A stretch of DNA of 64,000 nucleotides from an uncultured Pelagibacteraceae bacterium (GTDB lineage Bacteria; Pseudomonadota; Alphaproteobacteria; Pelagibacterales; Pelagibacteraceae), in assembly GCA_902568465.1 (NCBI GenBank), contig CACFQR010000001.1, positions 164,525 to 228,524 of the forward strand, read 5' to 3'. Below are positions 28,628-40,085 of this stretch, piece after piece (within the stretch, counting starts at the first letter, position 1; each line of letters begins with the position of its first letter). The translations under genes and the position numbers were made by a program. A model generated the notes under the pieces. That model was given only the letters and a program-made list of their open reading frames with translations, was not told where the DNA came from and searched no databases.

Positions 28628-29065
28628 TTATTTACCAGTTGAACCAAAACCACCTTTACCTCTCATCGAGTCTGGTAAACTCTCTACTACTTCTAAATCC
28701 ATTTTATTGACAGGAGCCAAAATCATTTGAGCAACTCTATCCTTATTGTTTATAATAAATTCACTTTTACCATGATTATAAAGAATTATTTTAATCTCAC
28801 CTCTATAATCACTATCTATTGTACCTGGCGTATTTAAAACTGATATGTTGTTTTTAGCTGCAAGCCCTGATCTAGGTCTTATTTGTATTTCATATTCATT
28901 TGAAAATGCAACAGAAAGTCCAGTAGGCACAATACATGAACTATTTGGAGAAAGCTTGATCGGTTTTTTTATAAATGCCATCAAGTCAACACCTGAAGCG
29001 CCTGCAGTTTTATAATTTGGAATTTCTACTTGTTCGTCTAATTTTTTTATTAATACCTTTACCAT
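28628..29065 (-). CDS. dut: dUTP diphosphatase (dUTPase)
   Basis: A 145-aa trimeric dUTPase that keeps uracil out of DNA and supplies dUMP. Motifs: A-G-A-S-G-V-D-L-M-A near residue 23, R-P-R-S-G-L-A near 63, the N-x-P-G-T-I-D-S-D-Y-R-G-E motif near 80 with the catalytic Asp, and the C-terminal R-G-x-G-G-F-G-S-T-G closing the active site. Lies 6 bp after coaBC in the same operon. Confidence 0.97.
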   Translation of the reverse strand: MVKVLIKKLDEQVEIPNYKTAGASGVDLMAFIKKPIKLSPNSSCIVPTGLSVAFSNEYEIQIRPRSGLAAKNNISVLNTPGTIDSDYRGEIKIILYNHGKSEFIINNKDRVAQMILAPVNKMDLEVVESLPDSMRGKGGFGSTGK

Positions 29066-29071
29066 TAAATT

Positions 29072-30277
29072 TTAATTTAATTGGGCAATAACTCTATCTA
29101 TGATTTCATCTGAGATTTCAGATTTTGATTTCATATTAAGTTTTTCATCACTTATTTTTTTATTTTTGTAAAAAATTAACACTTCATTAAAATCAGAATC
29201 AAAACCTATAGATTTATCAGAAACATCATTTGCAATAATCCAATCACAATTTTTTTCCATTAATTTATTTTTTGCACCATTATTTATATCGTATGTTTCT
29301 GCAGCAAAACCTATTACTAGTTTTGGTCTAAGAGAATTATGATTTGAAATATAATTTAAAATATCTATATTCTTTTCTAAATCAAGACTTGTATAGTTTT
29401 CCTTTTTTATTTTTTGTTTATACTCTTGTTTAATTTTAAAATCTGAGACAGCAGCTGAAAATATTGCAACATCCACAGGCAGGTTTTTTTGTGTCTCTTT
29501 AAACATTTGATCAGTCGTTTCTACTTTCACAAGATTTATATCATCGTTTACTTTTAAATTAGTTGGTCCAGATATAAGAGTAGTTTCGAATCCTTTTTTT
29601 GATAATGATTTAGCTAATTCAAAACCTTGCTTACCGCTTGACTTATTAGTGATAAATCTAACAGGATCAATATATTCTCGTGTAGGTCCAGCTGTCACTA
29701 AAGCTTTAAATTTTTTATTTTTGTTTGTAGTACTAAAATAATTTTCAATTTGTTTAACTATTTTATCCGGTTCTGTCATTTTACCCTCACCGTACTCTCC
29801 ACACGCCATGTCGCCAATTTCTGGTCCAATGATTTTGTACCCAAATTTTTTTAATTTATTAAGATTTTCTTTTGTTGAAGGATGTTCCCACATCCTTACA
29901 TTCATTGCTGGTGATAAAAAAATATTCTTATCCGACGCAAGCATTACAGTTGATGCTAAATCATCAGAAGATCCTGAGCTTAATTTTGAAATGGTATTAG
30001 CTGTTGCTGGTGCAACAAGTATTACATCTGACCATCTGGAAAGTGATATATGGTCCATTTCTGCCTCATTTTCAGCATTAAATAATTCTTCATATACTTT
30101 TTCTTGAGAGAGCGAGGCAACAGATAAAGGTGTTACAAATTCTTTGGCACTTTTAGTTAAAATTGCTTTAACTTTAGCCCCCTTTTTTTTAAGAGATCTA
30201 ATTATCTCTAAACTTTTATATGCAGAAATTCCACCACATATAATTAGAAGTATTTTCTTTTGAAATAAATTATTCAT
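29072..30277 (-). CDS. coaBC: Bifunctional phosphopantothenoylcysteine decarboxylase / phosphopantothenate-cysteine ligase
   Basis: A 401-aa flavoprotein (Dfp) catalysing two steps of coenzyme A synthesis. The CoaC half has G-G-I-S-A-Y-K, the P-A-M-N-V-R-M-W motif near 120 and the catalytic Cys in M-A-C-G-E-Y-G-E-G near 158. The CoaB half (about 190-400) starts with V-T-A-G-P-T-R-E-Y-I-D-P-V-R and has the N-x-S-S-G-K-Q-G segment. Between ubiB and dut, 7 bp from each. Confidence 0.96.
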   Translation of the reverse strand: MNNLFQKKILLIICGGISAYKSLEIIRSLKKKGAKVKAILTKSAKEFVTPLSVASLSQEKVYEELFNAENEAEMDHISLSRWSDVILVAPATANTISKLSSGSSDDLASTVMLASDKNIFLSPAMNVRMWEHPSTKENLNKLKKFGYKIIGPEIGDMACGEYGEGKMTEPDKIVKQIENYFSTTNKNKKFKALVTAGPTREYIDPVRFITNKSSGKQGFELAKSLSKKGFETTLISGPTNLKVNDDINLVKVETTDQMFKETQKNLPVDVAIFSAAVSDFKIKQEYKQKIKKENYTSLDLEKNIDILNYISNHNSLRPKLVIGFAAETYDINNGAKNKLMEKNCDWIIANDVSDKSIGFDSDFNEVLIFYKNKKISDEKLNMKSKSEISDEIIDRVIAQLN

Positions 30278-30284
30278 AAGTTTG

Positions 30285-31856
30285 TTATTTGAATACTATG
30301 AGAGCAAAAATTACAAGTATTAAAACTCCTCCTAATATCTTATTTCGTATTATTTCCAATTTTAACTCCTCTTCCTTTAAGCTGTGATAGGCTAAGGTAT
30401 TTGGATTAAACTTACCCTCAGCTATTAAAGTCATAACGTCATTTGCTCGGTCCATAATTATTGGTAAGTCAGGTAATCTTTTTAAAACTTCTGAAGCTTC
30501 TCCTATAACTTCACTTGCTTTATTTATTGGATCTTTAACGTCTTTTAACCAATCTTCTAATATAGGTCGTGATATGTCCCATATATTAGTTTCAGGATCA
30601 AGATTTCTAGCAACACCCTCTACAACAACCATCGTTTTTTGCAAAAGTAATAATTGTATTTGTGTTTGCATATTAAATTTTTCTGTAATTTCGAAAAGTT
30701 GACTTAATAATTTGCTGCCTGAAATATTTTTTACTGCCTGCCCAAAAATAGGCTCACCTATTGAACGTAGAGCTTGAGCAAATTCATCTTTAGAAACATT
30801 ATTTGGGACTAGACCGGCCAAAAAGTGTATTTCTGCTACTTTTTTATAATCTCTTTTGATAAATCCGTAAAGTATTTCAGCAAGATATTTTCTATTATTT
30901 TTATCCAATCTACCCATTATTCCAAAATCAACTGGTATAATATGTCCCTCTTTAGATACAAATAAATTTCCTTGATGCATATCAGCGTGAAAAAACCCAT
31001 CTCGAACGGCATGCCTTAAAAAATGTTGAATAATATTTTTTGCTATTTTACTTAAGTTAATATTTTGAGATTTTAAATTTTCTAATTCTCTGATCGATGT
31101 TCCATCGATTTTATCTAAGCACAGAATTTTTTTGGTTGTATGATTCCAATAAATTTTTGGCACTTTAAATCCAACATCATTTTTGGTATTTTCATACAAT
31201 TCATTTGCTGCAGCTGCCTCAAATCTTAAATCCATTTCAATATTAGTAATTTCGCGTAGTAGCTGAACTACTTCTACTAGCTTTAATCTTTTTGTTTTTT
31301 TAATTAAGTTTTGCACTATATACGCCAAAAGCATTAATGCATCTAATTCTTCATTAAATACTTTTTCTATGTTTGGTCTTAGTACTTTAATTGCAATCTC
31401 TTTATTTTGACCATTAATATTAATGTTTGCGAAATGAACTTGCGCTATTGAAGCAGCAGCTATTGGTTCAGAAATATTTGAAATTTGTTTAAAATTTTCA
31501 TTTCCAAGTTCATTTTTTAATGTATCTTTTGCAATAGCCAGTTCGAATGGCGGCAGTTTATCTTGAAGTTTTTCTAGTTCATTAGCAATATCTTTTCCGA
31601 TTATATCAGGTCTAGTTGCTAAAAATTGACCCAATTTTATAAAAGTTGTGCCCATTTCCTGGAGAGCTATACACAACTTTTTTCCAGCGGGAGTATTAAG
31701 GTCATTCCTTTTTTCACTCTTAAAATTAAGTCCTATCAATAAAAAAAATATTTTTACCGCGATTGGTGGTCTGTAAATTTCATAAATTGAAGAAATCGCT
31801 CCAGATAGAGATAGTTTTCTTCCAATTTTAAATAACATAAATAATTTTTTAAACAT
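30285..31856 (-). CDS. ubiB: Ubiquinone biosynthesis protein UbiB (atypical kinase-like ATPase)
   Basis: A 523-aa ABC1/ADCK-family protein required for coenzyme Q synthesis. The KxGQ motif (F-I-K-L-G-Q-F-L-A-T-R-P-D, near residue 70) and the alanine-rich loop (P-I-A-A-A-S-I-A-Q-V-H) are typical, with catalytic D-M-H-Q-G-N-L and V-D-F-G further on. One hydrophobic helix at the extreme C-terminus anchors it to the inner membrane. I chose ATG 31856, two bases after the ubiE stop; a TTG 15 bp upstream inside ubiE is the alternative. Confidence 0.94.
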   Translation of the reverse strand: MFKKLFMLFKIGRKLSLSGAISSIYEIYRPPIAVKIFFLLIGLNFKSEKRNDLNTPAGKKLCIALQEMGTTFIKLGQFLATRPDIIGKDIANELEKLQDKLPPFELAIAKDTLKNELGNENFKQISNISEPIAAASIAQVHFANININGQNKEIAIKVLRPNIEKVFNEELDALMLLAYIVQNLIKKTKRLKLVEVVQLLREITNIEMDLRFEAAAANELYENTKNDVGFKVPKIYWNHTTKKILCLDKIDGTSIRELENLKSQNINLSKIAKNIIQHFLRHAVRDGFFHADMHQGNLFVSKEGHIIPVDFGIMGRLDKNNRKYLAEILYGFIKRDYKKVAEIHFLAGLVPNNVSKDEFAQALRSIGEPIFGQAVKNISGSKLLSQLFEITEKFNMQTQIQLLLLQKTMVVVEGVARNLDPETNIWDISRPILEDWLKDVKDPINKASEVIGEASEVLKRLPDLPIIMDRANDVMTLIAEGKFNPNTLAYHSLKEEELKLEIIRNKILGGVLILVIFALIVFK

Positions 31857-31858
31857 TT

Positions 31859-32563
31859 TTATACTTTCCAAGCTGAGTGGATTGAAACTATTCCTCCACT
31901 TAAATTTCTATAAGATATATTTGTAAAGTTTTGTTTTTTGATAAGTTCAAAAAATTTTTCTTTAGAGTAAAATTTTTCAATACTATTTACTAGATACTCA
32001 TAAGGTTCTGATTTTCCAACTATCAATTTCCCAATTTTAGGTATTGATTTTGAATATTTTTGATACAATTTATTTATCAATTTGTTTTTTACTTGTGAAA
32101 ATTCTAAACATAAAAATCTACCACCCGGTTTAAGTACACGATGAGCTTCTTTCAAAGCTATATTTATATTACTTACATTCCTGATACCAAAGCTAATAGT
32201 ATAATAATCAAAATAATTATTTTTAAATGGAAGTTTTTCTGCACTACTGCAGTGCCACTTTATTTTTGAATTTTTATTTAATTTTTTTTTACCTAAATTA
32301 AGCATATTTATATTTTCATCGACGCAAAATGCAGCGCCATCATAGTTTATTTTTTTCAAGTATAGTTTTGCTATATCACCTGTGCCGGATGCAACATCAA
32401 TTAATATTGTTTTTTTTTGTGGATTAAGCCAATTAATAAAGTCTCTTTTCCAGAGTCTATGTATACCAAATGACATTAAATCATTCATTAAATCATATTT
32501 GTCAAAAACATCGGTGAAGACTTTTGTTACATGTCTTTCATTGTTTTTATGATAGGTTTTCAT
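31859..32563 (-). CDS. ubiE: Ubiquinone/menaquinone C-methyltransferase UbiE
   Basis: A 234-aa SAM-dependent methyltransferase acting on the benzoquinol ring. The N-terminal V-F-D-K-Y-D-L-M-N-D-L-M-S-F-G-I-H-R-L-W-K signature and SAM motif V-A-S-G-T-G-D-I-A are present, with G-I-R-N-V and the L-K-P-G-G-R-F-L-C-L-E-F-S segment. First gene of the minus-strand ubiE-ubiB-coaBC-dut-moeB operon; divergent from mutM with 52 bp between. Confidence 0.96.
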   Translation of the reverse strand: MKTYHKNNERHVTKVFTDVFDKYDLMNDLMSFGIHRLWKRDFINWLNPQKKTILIDVASGTGDIAKLYLKKINYDGAAFCVDENINMLNLGKKKLNKNSKIKWHCSSAEKLPFKNNYFDYYTISFGIRNVSNINIALKEAHRVLKPGGRFLCLEFSQVKNKLINKLYQKYSKSIPKIGKLIVGKSEPYEYLVNSIEKFYSKEKFFELIKKQNFTNISYRNLSGGIVSIHSAWKV

Positions 32564-32603
32564 TTAATTTAATTAATCATATGTTAAGTATATTCACAAT
32601 ATA

Positions 32604-32609
32604 TATAAT
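32604..32609 (+). promoter_or_regulatory. -10 element of mutM promoter (possible leaderless start)
   Basis: TATAAT at 32604-32609 ends 6 bp before the mutM ATG at 32616. The -35 is weak. Transcription would begin almost at the start codon, as with fur and rpsT. Confidence 0.35.
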
Positions 32610-32615
32610 TGGTAA

Positions 32616-33479
32616 ATGCCAGAACTTCCAGAAATAGAGATAGTTAAAAGATCTTTATTAGAAATGATTTTACGAGCCAAGATTATTCATGTTAAAATTA
32701 AAAATAAAAAGCTACGCTATAAAGTACCAAATTTTTTTTCAAAACAATTAAAAAATCAAAAAATCCTTAAAATTGAAAGAAGATCAAAGTACCTAATATT
32801 TCATCTAAATAAATATCTACTTTTAGCGCATTTAGGTATGACAGGTAAATTTTTAATAATAAGAAGCAAAGACAGCAAATTATATAAGACAAGTTTTTAT
32901 TATAATTTAAATATATTAACTAAACATAATCATATCTATTTCAAATTAAATAATGGATTAATTTTAGTTTATAATGACGTGAGAAAATTTGGTTTTTTTA
33001 AATTAATCAAAAAAAATAAATTAAATAAAATTATCTTCTTAAAAAAACTTGGTCTAGAACCATTGAGTAATAAATTTAACACAAAATATTTTTTAAATTT
33101 TGTCGAAAAACGAAAAAAAAATATTAAAAACTTATTAATGGACCAAAAGTTTGTAAGCGGTTTAGGAAATATTTATGTGAACGAGTCATTATTTATGTCC
33201 AAAATACATCCCTTAAGGGTTTGTAATAGTTTAAAAAAAAAGGAAATAAATAGATTAATTAATAAAATTAAAAAAATTCTAAAAATTTCAATTTCTAAGG
33301 GGGGCTCTTCAATTAGGGATTTTAAAAATACATCAGGGCAAACTGGCAGTTTTCAGCAATTTTTCAAAGTTTATGGACGAGAAAACGAAGATTGTTCACG
33401 TATTTCGTGTAATAATAGGATTAAAAAAATATTTATATCAAATAGATCATCTTTTTATTGTCCAAAATGCCAAAAATAA
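32616..33479 (+). CDS. mutM: Formamidopyrimidine-DNA glycosylase MutM (Fpg)
   Basis: A 287-aa bifunctional glycosylase/AP lyase removing 8-oxoguanine. N-terminus M-P-E-L-P-E-I-E with catalytic Pro2 and Glu3, Lys in the L-G-M-T-G-K segment, the helix-two-turn-helix region with G-L-G-N-I-Y-V-N-E-S, and a C-terminal zinc finger of type C-x4-C...C-P-x-C. Spacing within the finger is slightly altered (C-S-R-I-S-C) but four cysteines remain. Sits beside rpsT-dnaA as in other alphaproteobacteria. Confidence 0.95.
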   Translation: MPELPEIEIVKRSLLEMILRAKIIHVKIKNKKLRYKVPNFFSKQLKNQKILKIERRSKYLIFHLNKYLLLAHLGMTGKFLIIRSKDSKLYKTSFYYNLNILTKHNHIYFKLNNGLILVYNDVRKFGFFKLIKKNKLNKIIFLKKLGLEPLSNKFNTKYFLNFVEKRKKNIKNLLMDQKFVSGLGNIYVNESLFMSKIHPLRVCNSLKKKEINRLINKIKKILKISISKGGSSIRDFKNTSGQTGSFQQFFKVYGRENEDCSRISCNNRIKKIFISNRSSFYCPKCQK

Positions 33480-33486
33480 ATTGGTA

Positions 33487-33515
33487 TTGACCGAAATAAA
33501 TCAAAAAGGTATACA
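33487..33515 (+). promoter_or_regulatory. Predicted promoter of rpsT
   Basis: TTGACC at 33487-33492 and TATACA at 33510-33515 with ideal 17-bp spacing. Transcription would start at about 33522, roughly 5 nt before the rpsT ATG at 33527. There is no Shine-Dalgarno sequence, so this looks like a leaderless or near-leaderless mRNA. Confidence 0.7.
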
Positions 33516-33526
33516 TTCGGCACTTT

Positions 33527-33793
33527 ATGCCTAATACAGTATCAGCAGTTAGAAGAGTTAAAAGGACTGAAGCACAAACTACAGTTAACAAAATTAGAAA
33601 AAGTAAATACAAGTCAGCTATCCGACAGATGTCTAAATATATTGCAGATGGAAAAGCAAAAGAAGCAAAAGAATTTCTTCCTAAATTCTACTCTCAATTG
33701 ATGAAAGTTGCTAAAACAGGTGCAATTAGTAAAAAAACAGCTTCAAGAAAAATTTCTAAAATCACTAAAGCATTACAAAAAACAAAAAAATAA
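33527..33793 (+). CDS. rpsT: 30S ribosomal protein S20
   Basis: An 88-aa, strongly basic, helical S20 protein. Features include R-R-V-K-R at the N-terminus, the K-S-A-I-R-Q segment, and the conserved C-terminal stretch G-A-I-S-K-K-T-A-S-R-K-I-S-K. Preceded by its own clear promoter. The mutM-rpsT-dnaA order is an alphaproteobacterial hallmark, although the enoyl-CoA hydratase gene often found between mutM and rpsT is missing. Confidence 0.96.
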   Translation: MPNTVSAVRRVKRTEAQTTVNKIRKSKYKSAIRQMSKYIADGKAKEAKEFLPKFYSQLMKVAKTGAISKKTASRKISKITKALQKTKK

Positions 33794-34056
33794 ATTTAAC
33801 ACTCAAGGGTTGTTAAAATTAATTTTTTTTTTTACTAAATAAATTTTTTTTATCGAAATATAATCCAAATGTAGTTTAATTGTATTAACAGTTGCATTAA
33901 AAATAAAATTAAAATTACACTCTATAATTTAATTTTTTAAGATTAAGTAAATTAAAAAAAATACAACCTATTTAATTTTTTTTTCTAATACAACCTGGCA
34001 AGAGTTGCAACGCAATAAAAAAAAAATTAGAACTGTTTATCGAAAAAAAAATCTAT
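33794..34056. other. Largest non-coding gap (263 bp): dnaA upstream region, possible replication origin
   Basis: Very AT-rich, with T runs and A runs of 8-11 bases. I find no canonical DnaA box (TTATCCACA). Two 7/9 variants, TTATCGAAA, occur near 33850 and 34037, and the direct repeat AATACAACCT occurs at 33960-33969 and 33987-33996. A GTTGCAAC palindrome lies at 34004-34011. The location between rpsT and dnaA, and the divergent gene orientation nearby, make an origin or dnaA control region plausible but unproven. Confidence 0.35.
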
Positions 34057-35445
34057 ATGGCTGAAATACTATCAAAACAAAATTTAAACAAAATTTCTTC
34101 CCACGAAGAAAATTTGCTTAACTGGGAAGAACTTTTAAATGAATTCCAAAAAACTTTTGGTCAAGATGTTTATAATAGTTGGATAAAAAATATTAATTTA
34201 AAAAAAGAATTTAACCATTATATAGTTTTATCAGCTCCAACAAGGTTTGTTAGAGATTGGATTGTGTCACGATATGCAGATAAAATATTAGATGTAATTA
34301 AAAGAAATAAAAAAAGTATACAAAGGATAGAATTCTTGATCGAGGAATCTGATCAAAATTTAGAAAAGGTAAATATCAAAAAAAATAATCAAGTTTCATT
34401 TATTGAAAATTCGCTATTAAACTATAATAGATTTAATCCTAACAGTAGTTTTGATAATTTTGTAGTTGGTGAGAGTAACGAACTAGCTTATACGGCTGCT
34501 AAAAAAATATGCGTAGAATCATCACATTATAATCCTCTATTTATTTATAGCGATGTAGGTATGGGCAAAACACATTTATTAAATGCTATTGGTTTAGAAA
34601 TTGGCGAAAAGAAAAAAGTGATGTTTGTTTCTGCTGAAAGATTTATGCAAAATTTTATTAGATCTTTAAAAAGCAATGATATGGTTAAGTTTAAAGATTT
34701 TTTTAGAAAGGCTAATGTTTTTATTATTGATGATATTCAATTCATAAGAGGTAAAGAGGCCACACAAGAGGAATTTTTTCACACTTATAATGAATTGGTG
34801 GAGAAAGGAGCTCAAATAGTTATATCATCTGATAGATCGCCATCTAATTTGGACAGAATTCAACAAAGAATAAAATCTCGTCTGTCAGGAGGATTAGTTA
34901 TTGATATTCAGCCTCCTGATCTTAATTTAAGAAAGAAAATATTAGAAAGTAAATTTAAGGAAATACAGAAAAATTTTAACGAGAATTATTATTTAAGTGA
35001 TGAAGTTATTAATTTTTTAGCTTTAGAAGTTACTTCAAGTATAAGAGAAATGGTGGGGGCATTAAATAGGGTCTTAGCATTTAGTAAAATTAATACAAAA
35101 TCACCTAGTATTTATGAGTGTAAAAAAATATTAAAAGATTTTATCGGTTCGAATAGTAGGTTAATAAATGTGGAGTCAATTCAAAATGTTGTTGCTAATT
35201 ACTTTAACTTAAATCTTAGAGAAATGTTATCCGCAAGAAGATCAAGATCTTTAGCTAGACCAAGACAAATAGCTATGTATTTAGCTAAGCAGCACACAAC
35301 AAATTCATTACCAGATATTGGCAGAAAATTTTCTAATCGTGATCATACTACAGTGATACACGCAGTAAAAAAAATTGATGAACTGATTAAAAAAGATAAT
35401 GAAATTAAACAAAACATAATCGAAATAAAAAAGAAACTTCTTTAA
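34057..35445 (+). CDS. dnaA: Chromosomal replication initiator protein DnaA
   Basis: A 462-aa initiator. Domain I (about 15-90), short linker, AAA+ domain with Walker A Y-S-D-V-G-M-G-K-T-H near residue 165 and Walker B F-I-I-D-D-I-Q-F near 225, and domain IV with the DnaA-box-binding helix-turn-helix ending in S-N-R-D-H-T-T-V-I-H-A. All key residues look intact. The start at 34057 lacks an obvious ribosome binding site. dnaN follows 8 bp later. Confidence 0.98.
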   Translation: MAEILSKQNLNKISSHEENLLNWEELLNEFQKTFGQDVYNSWIKNINLKKEFNHYIVLSAPTRFVRDWIVSRYADKILDVIKRNKKSIQRIEFLIEESDQNLEKVNIKKNNQVSFIENSLLNYNRFNPNSSFDNFVVGESNELAYTAAKKICVESSHYNPLFIYSDVGMGKTHLLNAIGLEIGEKKKVMFVSAERFMQNFIRSLKSNDMVKFKDFFRKANVFIIDDIQFIRGKEATQEEFFHTYNELVEKGAQIVISSDRSPSNLDRIQQRIKSRLSGGLVIDIQPPDLNLRKKILESKFKEIQKNFNENYYLSDEVINFLALEVTSSIREMVGALNRVLAFSKINTKSPSIYECKKILKDFIGSNSRLINVESIQNVVANYFNLNLREMLSARRSRSLARPRQIAMYLAKQHTTNSLPDIGRKFSNRDHTTVIHAVKKIDELIKKDNEIKQNIIEIKKKLL

Positions 35446-35453
35446 AACTAACA

Positions 35454-36569
35454 ATGGAAATAACGATTGATAGAGACACTTTACTAAACACACTTAGTAA
35501 TGCTTACGGTATAATTGAAAAAAAAACTACCCTACCAATCTTATCTAATGTGTTAATTGAAGCTAAAGAAAAAAAAATTAGAATTACTGCTACAGATCTA
35601 GATATAATTTATTCTGAAGAAATACCAATAAATGAATTAAAAAAAGAGGGGTCAACAACAACTTCAGCTAACATACTTTATGACATTTTAAGAAAACTAG
35701 AAGCAAACGCAAAAGTCGAACTCTCATTACAAAGTCCGAATAAGTTAAAACTTACCTCTGGTAATTCTAAATTTAACTTGTTATGCATCCCCGCAGATAA
35801 CTACCCACTATCAGATGAAGACATTCAACAAAAATCTTTTGAAGTTTCCTCCAATAAATTATTAAAACTTTTAAATAAAACAAAAATTTCTATTTCCAAT
35901 GATGAAACTAGACATTATCTTAATGGTATTTATTTACATAAGATTAATAATAAAAATTTATCCTTTTTATGTGCTGTTGCAACAGACAGTCACAGACTGT
36001 CCTCTAGCAGTTTAGAAATTGACCCGAATACACAAATAGAATCTATTATTTTACCTAAAAAAGCGATTTTTCAATTGATTTCCTTACTAGAAAAAAATGT
36101 AAATAACGTAAAAATTTCAAACAATAAGTCAAAAATTAAATTTGAAGTTGGAAATGGAATATTAATTTCAAAAGTGATTGATGGAAGATTTCCAGATTAT
36201 ACCAAAGTTGTTCCAACTGATAACAATAAAACGTTAAAAATCAAACTTAATGAATTCAAAAATTCTATTGAAAGAGTGACGACAGTTTCTGCTGATCGTA
36301 AAGAAGGACTAAAAATGATGATATCCAAGGACGCATTGCAATTATCTGTTAACAGCCCGAATAGTGGAGAGGGTATAGAAAATTTAAAATCAAATTTTGA
36401 TTCAGAATCTATGAATATAAGTTTTAATAGTAGATACTTATCAGATATTACATCACAGATAGAGAGCGATTTTATAGTTATTAATCTAAAAGACTCCGGT
36501 TCACCAGCATTAATCAAAGACTTATCTGACAGCAATAGTTTTCATGTTGTTATGCCTATGAAAATTTGA
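35454..36569 (+). CDS. dnaN: DNA polymerase III beta subunit (sliding clamp)
   Basis: A 371-aa clamp of three repeated domains. N-terminal part has the K-T-T-L-P-I-L-S-N-V-L-I motif, the middle has T-D-S-H-R-L-S, and the C-terminal ends with H-V-V-M-P-M. Tethers polymerase III to DNA. Downstream of dnaA; the usual recF is absent from this junction. Confidence 0.97.
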   Translation: MEITIDRDTLLNTLSNAYGIIEKKTTLPILSNVLIEAKEKKIRITATDLDIIYSEEIPINELKKEGSTTTSANILYDILRKLEANAKVELSLQSPNKLKLTSGNSKFNLLCIPADNYPLSDEDIQQKSFEVSSNKLLKLLNKTKISISNDETRHYLNGIYLHKINNKNLSFLCAVATDSHRLSSSSLEIDPNTQIESIILPKKAIFQLISLLEKNVNNVKISNNKSKIKFEVGNGILISKVIDGRFPDYTKVVPTDNNKTLKIKLNEFKNSIERVTTVSADRKEGLKMMISKDALQLSVNSPNSGEGIENLKSNFDSESMNISFNSRYLSDITSQIESDFIVINLKDSGSPALIKDLSDSNSFHVVMPMKI

Positions 36570-38788
<2,219 letters not shown>

Positions 38789-38795
38789 TTTATGA

Positions 38796-40085
38796 ATGAG
38801 ATTTTCTGAGTTTTTTACATCAAAAGATAATATTCAATTAGACAAAAAAACTCTAGTTATTTTAAGATGGATAGCTATAGTAGGACAGTACTTAACAATA
38901 ACTATTGTATACTTTGTTTTTGAATTTAAACTTCCTTTTTTATATTGCAGTTTAGTTATTTTTCTTGGTTCTTTAACTAATTTATATTTACAATTTAATT
39001 TTAAGAAAAATCAACTAAACAATTTTGCTTCAACTTTTTGTTTATTTTACGACCTTTTACAGTTAACTTTATTATTATACCTAACAGGAGGTATAACGAA
39101 TCCTTTTTCAATTTTATTAATTGTTCCATCGATTGTAGCTTCGACTTTTTTAACTTTACAAAGCACAATAAATTTATCTATTACGACAGTAATTCTTTTA
39201 TTAGTTTTAACAGTTTATAATTTACCTTTGCCTCATTATGGAGATGTTTTACACTTTCATGTGCCAGACACTTACTTGTTAGCTCTTCCTATAGCAATTG
39301 GGATAACATTAATTTTTTTAACTTATTTTGGAGTCAGGTTTGGTATTGAAGCTAGAAAAAGAACACAAGCTCTTAATAAACTAGAGTTGATCTTAGCCAA
39401 AGAACACGAGTTAGAATCCATAGGCTTACAAGCTGCAGCAGCAGCGCACTCGTTGGGCACGCCTTTATCAACGATAACTGTTGTGGCTCGAGAATTAGAA
39501 AAAGAAATTGGGCAAAATCCTAAATATACAAAAGATATTGATTTACTTTTGTCTCAGACAAAGAGGTGTTCAGATATTCTAAAAAATCTTTCAAGGGATC
39601 ATTTTAAGGAAGATGACTTTTTATCTGATCTAAAAGTTGAAGAATTATTAAATGAAATTATAAGATCTTTTAGTCAAATTTCTAAAAAAAAAATATTATT
39701 AAATGTTGAGAAAAATGAGCTTAATCCTCAAATTAACAGAACATTGGAAATTACTTATGGGCTAAGAAATTTTATAGGCAATGCTGTTAAGTATAGCGAT
39801 TCATTTGTAAAAATAAATTTAGAAAGTGACAGCAAAATTACCCAAATCAAGGTTTGTGACGATGGACCGGGATTTTCTGAAGATATTTTAGATGTATTAG
39901 GTGAGCCTTATATACGCTCTAAAAATAAAATTATTAGTTCTAAATCTGGATTAGGATTAGGAACTTTTATTGGAAAAACTCTTTTAGAGAGAATGAAGGC
40001 AAATGTAAAATTCAGTAAATGTGATGAAAGCAATGGGGCTATGGTAATTATTAGCTGGCAAACAAAAGATTTATTAACTATTTAA
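38796..40085 (+). CDS. regB: Redox sensor histidine kinase RegB/PrrB/ActS-type
   Basis: A 429-aa membrane kinase. Six transmembrane helices (about 20-190) include the quinone-binding motif G-G-I-T-N-P-F-S-I near residue 102. The H-box reads A-A-A-A-H-S-L-G-T-P-L-S-T-I near 224, a RegB-type pattern, and a cysteine in K-R-C-S-D-I-L near 260 corresponds to the redox-active Cys of RegB. The HATPase domain follows. It overlaps the 3' end of the convergent ureohydrolase by 12 bp. The probable partner RegA is 3.3 kb away beyond the polyamine genes rather than adjacent. Confidence 0.9.
   Translation: MRFSEFFTSKDNIQLDKKTLVILRWIAIVGQYLTITIVYFVFEFKLPFLYCSLVIFLGSLTNLYLQFNFKKNQLNNFASTFCLFYDLLQLTLLLYLTGGITNPFSILLIVPSIVASTFLTLQSTINLSITTVILLLVLTVYNLPLPHYGDVLHFHVPDTYLLALPIAIGITLIFLTYFGVRFGIEARKRTQALNKLELILAKEHELESIGLQAAAAAHSLGTPLSTITVVARELEKEIGQNPKYTKDIDLLLSQTKRCSDILKNLSRDHFKEDDFLSDLKVEELLNEIIRSFSQISKKKILLNVEKNELNPQINRTLEITYGLRNFIGNAVKYSDSFVKINLESDSKITQIKVCDDGPGFSEDILDVLGEPYIRSKNKIISSKSGLGLGTFIGKTLLERMKANVKFSKCDESNGAMVIISWQTKDLLTI

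Noticed and set aside
33794-34056. Confident oriC call
   Set aside because: No canonical DnaA box cluster; kept as a low-confidence description of the gap.
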